The notes beneath the pieces are model-generated. The model saw nothing but the letters and a program-made list of their open reading frames with translations. It was not told the DNA's origin and searched no databases. A stretch of 25,520 nt of DNA from Paraglomus occultum (Eukaryota > Glomeromycota > Glomeromycetes > Paraglomerales > Paraglomeraceae). Every line of letters begins with the position of its first letter. Positions within the stretch are counted from its first letter, which is position 1. Of this stretch, positions 21,606-25,520 are shown piece after piece. Made by a program: the position numbers and the translations under genes. The stretch spans positions 1-25,520 of the forward strand of contig CAJVPJ010000422.1 in NCBI GenBank assembly GCA_910592205.1, in the 5' to 3' direction.

Positions 21606-21653
21606 CCAAACATGTAGGGTTATGTGCTGAATAAAGACCAAACATGTAGGGTT
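21606..21653. repeat. 16-base direct repeat, 32-base period
   Basis: CCAAACATGTAGGGTT occurs exactly at 21606-21621 and 21638-21653 in the divergent promoter region. Two identical copies could be paired factor sites or a small duplication. Confidence 0.8.
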
Positions 21654-21795
21654 GACATAAAATGGTAAAAGTATTAATATAGCTGTTTTTCATTATTGAT
21701 TGTACGAGTTAATTTCAATTTATAGGAGATTGTCATAATTCCTTCAGTGTGAGAAAAGTTGTTGCAAACCATTGTTGTGTCAACACGATAATCGC

Positions 21796-21805
21796 ATCAC
21801 GTGAT
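21796..21805. promoter_or_regulatory. E-box palindrome
   Basis: ATCACGTGAT is a perfect 10-base palindrome with a CACGTG core, the site of bHLH and bHLH-zip factors. It lies between the divergent genes, 1.3 to 1.5 kb from either start, so relevance to either is uncertain. Confidence 0.3.
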
Positions 21806-22477
21806 TAATATACGTCATACAATAACGCTATTGTAAGATATGCTAAGAATCAATTCAATATTGACGGTTGGATTCGATCGCGTATTTTTATATTTCAAGA
21901 ACAATTGCATTAATATATATTATAGTTACAGAAATTAAATTATTGTTATTTCATTCCTTGCAGTTATGTCAAGGAAACTGGTTATAGCATTCCGTACCCT
22001 GTTTAATACCGTAGTCCAACAAATGTAAGTATTGTATTAGTATCAAAGTATAGATATGATACATCTTAAAAAAAGTTATCGTGTCAATCGATCAATTTTA
22101 TAAAATTGATATTGCTATAAATCGTTTTGAAAGATATATTTATTTCAAAACATTCCAAACCATCATCCCAATCGTTGACACAATCTCTAACATCAACATT
22201 TGCGTTATCAACTACGTCTGCTTCTTCCTCTACAATTATAAATCATTTCTTTTGTTACTGTGCTGCACAATGCTAATCATCTTTGCTCCCGCCTCTCTTA
22301 CCGAATCCACGCAGTTACTGTAGCCTTTTTCATGATACATCATTGCAGTTAATTTTGTCCATGCGTTGACGGTCTACCTTGCATTGTATGCGCAGAACGA
22401 ATACTTTTATTGCCGCGTATAGGCATTTGTGAAGAGAATGCTATTAAATTAATTCACGAAGTTAAGGGGCATACTAG

Positions 22478-22499
22478 TCACACCCTCGCTTTGGTGTGA
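22478..22499. repeat. Perfect 7-base hairpin
   Basis: TCACACC (22478-22484) and GGTGTGA (22493-22499) pair perfectly around an eight-base loop CTCGCTTT. It is GC-richer than its surroundings. There is no adjacent gene end that it could terminate. Confidence 0.6.
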
Positions 22500-23250
22500 T
22501 GCGTGAACGCAGGAATGTTTTCAATTGGGCTGAGATCATGTGATTGTGTACTTTATTATCTACAAACCATGCGTATTTAAACATAATACATATAAATAAA
22601 TAAAACATTGTGTACAGTTGGCCCATCAGGGTATAGTACGGAACATAGGCCATTATTTCGGGATAATATCAGTCTAAATAATAAGCCAAAACTCGAAACC
22701 CTGTGTGCCTTTCTATTACAAGTAATCTAAAAGAGCCCTATTTTGTGAAAGTTTTAACTGTATCGGGCGTTGAGCTTCTTTATCACAAGTGGTCAACCGT
22801 GTAACGTTACGATGTTCAGATGAGATCCGATTTTACACAGTAATCTTTTCTAATTCACAAACTGGGTTATTCTAATGACCCAAATCAGTAACTCTTTCAG
22901 TGATACGTTCTCATGGCACAGAGGGCTAAGCATAACCGCTATCAGGCTCGACATTTACCACTCGTGCGAAAGTGGGGCTTAGCTTAATCAAAAACTTGTG
23001 GTACAGCAAGAGATGAGACTGTTTCAAGAAGTAATCAAACCCGAATCGAATATTCTGACCTTGCACAAGTCGATGATACCTACCTGTAGGAAAGGCATCC
23101 GCACTTTATCAGTCAATCTATAACAAAATATATAGTCTTGAGTAACATCCGTTGTGGCTTCGCCCAGGATACAAAAGGCAGGCGATTCTTACAATTTTTC
23201 TTCATCGAGCCAGTTCTCCCTCAACGAATTCTTCTATCAACTTCAGTAAG

Positions 23251-25520
23251 ATGAGCGTAATAATTGACGCTTTGGGTAACACTGCTGGACTTGCGGTTGG
23301 AGCCGTTTCCAATTTGATTTATGGCCAGGAGACTCACACCGAGAAGTTTCAAAAAAACAATCCACATGGCTCATTTGCTGAAACGAGAGAAAACGTCCAC
23401 GTTAAGTGGTATGTTGACGGCAAAGATTATTTCTACGCCGTTTCTGAGGCGCTTTCATCAGCCAAAAAAGAAATCTTTATTGAAGACTGGTGGCTCTCCC
23501 CTGAATTGGTGAGTAACATGAAGGGTTATATTTCAATCAGAATGTATCAGTATTAGTTGGTGGCGCAGCTGAAGGAATTAACCAAATTATGAATGATTGT
23601 TATATATATATTTTTCACTAAATGTATGTCTCCATAGTACCTTCGAAGACCACCTGCCAAGAACGAAAACTTCCGTCTCGATCGTCTTTTGAAAAGAAAG
23701 GCGGAAGAGGGCGTGAACATTTATGTTGTCGTTTACAAAGAAGTATCGCAGCTTTTAACGCTCGATTCCTTCCACAGCAAGGATGCGCTGCAGTCTTTAC
23801 ATCCAAACATTAAGGGTACGATTATCCGACATAATATGTGAAACCTCTAGCTGACATGATTTAATTAATCCATCGATTACTGTATTAGTTCAAAGGCATC
23901 CAGACCATGACGTTGATGGAACAGGAACGTATCTCTGGGCGGTAAGCATAGTTTGAAGTATTCTCTTATTCGTATCACTTATTTTTCTAACTAACTAACA
24001 CATAATTTTTTTTCGCATTGATAATGTCATTTCTGTAGCATCATGAGGTGATAATCTGTTTGTTGAACGTGATATTTTAAAAACCATAATAGAGACTGAC
24101 TCGAAACGACCATTACTACAAGAAAATGATTGTCATCGACAGACATATAGCTTTCATAGGTGGCTTGGATCTCTGTTTCGGGCGTTACGATACTCACAGT
24201 CATCAACTCGCAGATAACGCGAGAATTTCAAAACATGTGGAAATATGGCCTGGGCAGGACTATTCCAATCCCAGAATTCTTGATTTTGCCGATGGTATCT
24301 GTTTACAACTGTTGATCGGGAAACATAAGTTTATGATAAAAGTTAGTTGGCTAATTCGTTACTTACAATTTACAATTTGTTTTTTTAGTCAAAAAATGGA
24401 CGAAACCTCTCATTGATAGGAAGGAACTCGCTCGTATGCCGTGGCATGACGTGTCAATTGGCTTTGTGAGTAAATATGATTAGTTGCGCAAGCGGAATTA
24501 ATGGCCAACATACTAAGTTTGTGCCATTCGTAGGTCGGCAAACCTGCCCTTGACGTGGCACGTCATTTTATCGAGCGTTGGAACTTTATCAAAAAGGAAA
24601 AGGCCGAGAACAATCCGAAATATCCTGTACTTATTGCCAAGTCTGATGCTCAACATGCGCGTGAGCACCAAAAAGAGTATCCAACGGGTTATGAAACTTA
24701 CGAGTATTTTGGTAAAACACACAGCGTGCACCCAGAACAAGGAACAGCAAAAGTTCAAATCCTTAGAAGCAGCAGTACATGGAGTCATGGTATTGAAACT
24801 GAGGTAACTGGGCGATATATGTTTACCATCGGCTCGAGTTATTGCACATACTCATATGCGTGTTTTTTTTTAGCACTCGATTATGAATGCTTACATTCGA
24901 TTGATTAGAGAAGCGAAACATTTTATTTATATCGAAAATCAGTTCTTCTGTACTGCGACGAAAGCTAATAACAGTTTTGCTGTGAAAAATCTTCTTGGCA
25001 AGGTGCGGTTGCATTTCATATGTAAGAACGTTTTGTTTTCGCACGAGACTTATGTCTTGTTATCACTAGGAACTCGTTGAGCGTATTAAAATTGCTCACC
25101 AGAAAAAGGAAAAATTTAGAGTCATCGTTAATATGCCATTATTGCCAAGTTTCCCAGCCGAAATTGACACAAAAGATGCTGCGACTCTTCGACTTGTCTG
25201 CCATTACCAATATCTCTCTATCAGCCGTGGTGGCGAATCTATTTTTGATGAACTTACAGAGGCTGGCATCAATCCCGAGGATTACATTCAATTCTTTGCT
25301 CTTCGTACGTACGATAAAATTATTCCACAGGCTGTAGAGAAAGCTATCGGCACCATTGTAAACGAGGATGGTACTGGCGGTTTGGCTACTGGTATTGAAC
25401 AGGCTTTCCCGCATGGCCTTGTTGATGAGGATAGTACACATAATTATGTAACCGAGGAGCTCTACATACACACAAAAGTCATGATTGTAGACGATCGTTA
25501 TGTCATATGCGGATCAGGTA
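23251..25520 (+). CDS. Phospholipase D, HKD family (3' end outside window)
   Basis: It hydrolyses phosphatidylcholine-type lipids to phosphatidic acid at membranes, in signalling and traffic (family knowledge). Nine exons join in frame: 23251-23508, 23638-23815, 23889-23941, 24039-24047, 24123-24294, 24389-24465, 24534-24803, 24874-25002, 25070 to the window end. All introns are GT-AG, 67 to 129 bases. At least 532 residues are present. Motifs: KKEIFIEDWWLSPEL (72-86), first HKD HxKxxxxD in HHEKMIVID (His165, Lys167, Asp172) followed by GGLDLCFGRYD, WPGQDYSNPR, MPWHDV, GKPALDVARHFIERWN, SSTWSHGIE, IYIENQFF, and second HKD in HTKVMIVDD (His516, Lys518, Asp523). This is the eukaryotic PLD1/SPO14-type core. 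It begins only about 50 residues before the catalytic region, so it lacks the PX and PH domains of longer relatives. The ATG at 23251 starts the conserved part; a longer in-frame start at 23152 is possible. Exon 4 is only 9 bases. Confidence 0.95.

Larger units (their letters stand above)
20553..23250. other. Divergent intergenic region
   Basis: This 2.7 kb separates the hexosaminidase and phospholipase D genes, which point away from each other. No gene was supported. An 80-codon plus-strand frame at 22081-22323 starts with GTG and is composed of hydrophobic and low-complexity runs; its minus strand is also open over 22090-22240. The region contains inverted and direct repeats listed separately. 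The 100 bases before 23251 (TATATAG near 23124, then C/T-rich sequence) are plausible promoter and leader for phospholipase D. Confidence 0.45.

Noticed and set aside
22081-22323. 80-codon plus-strand frame and an acidic open frame opposite it
   Set aside because: The plus frame starts with GTG and is low-complexity; the minus frame (around 22220-22100) is acidic but has no start or splice signals that I trust.
22920-22985. Possible tRNA-like fold
   Set aside because: GGGCTAAGC and a later GGCTTAGC-like stretch are partly complementary, but no T-loop GTTCRA motif, anticodon arm or acceptor pairing fits a tRNA.

Overview
The window looks like nuclear DNA of an early-diverging, filamentous fungus, most likely Mucoromycota (Mucorales-like). 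It is AT-rich and its genes are split by short GT-AG introns (64 to 129 bases). Two genes are typical of fungi: a secreted GH20 hexosaminidase, and a C2H2 factor with a basic block directly before its single finger. Decayed Tc1/mariner copies and a Fanzor-type gene also fit this group. The organism assignment is inference from gene content and was not tested by a search.

Layout. Positions 1-3.5 kb hold short repeats and the decayed remains of a Fanzor gene (eukaryotic TnpB relative) on the minus strand. Its RuvC-I aspartate, C4 zinc ribbon and RuvC-III Arg-Asp are still legible. A 148-base inverted-repeat element lies about 50 bases past its 3' end. Positions 3.5-6.3 kb are transposon debris, including a mutated Tc1/mariner relic and an internally deleted Tc1-like copy of about 600 bases. 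A two-exon C2H2 zinc-finger transcription factor lies at 7.5-9.2 kb (minus), with a pyrimidine-rich leader or promoter region behind it. Positions 10.3-18.6 kb are an unusually long stretch with no gene I can support. It contains AT-rich sequence, hairpins, a tetranucleotide microsatellite and scattered transposon-like fragments.

A two-exon secreted beta-N-acetylhexosaminidase runs on the minus strand from 20501 to 18632. A phospholipase D gene starts at 23251 on the plus strand and leaves the window still open. The two are divergently arranged about 2.75 kb apart. Nine exons of the phospholipase can be placed, including a 9-base microexon that carries the first catalytic histidine.

The three intact genes do not form a pathway. 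They are independent genes (wall chitin turnover, transcription, phospholipid signalling) embedded in transposon-rich sequence. The most notable items are the Fanzor relic with its neighbouring inverted repeat, the catalytic microexon, and a Gly-to-Phe change beside the hexosaminidase catalytic pair.
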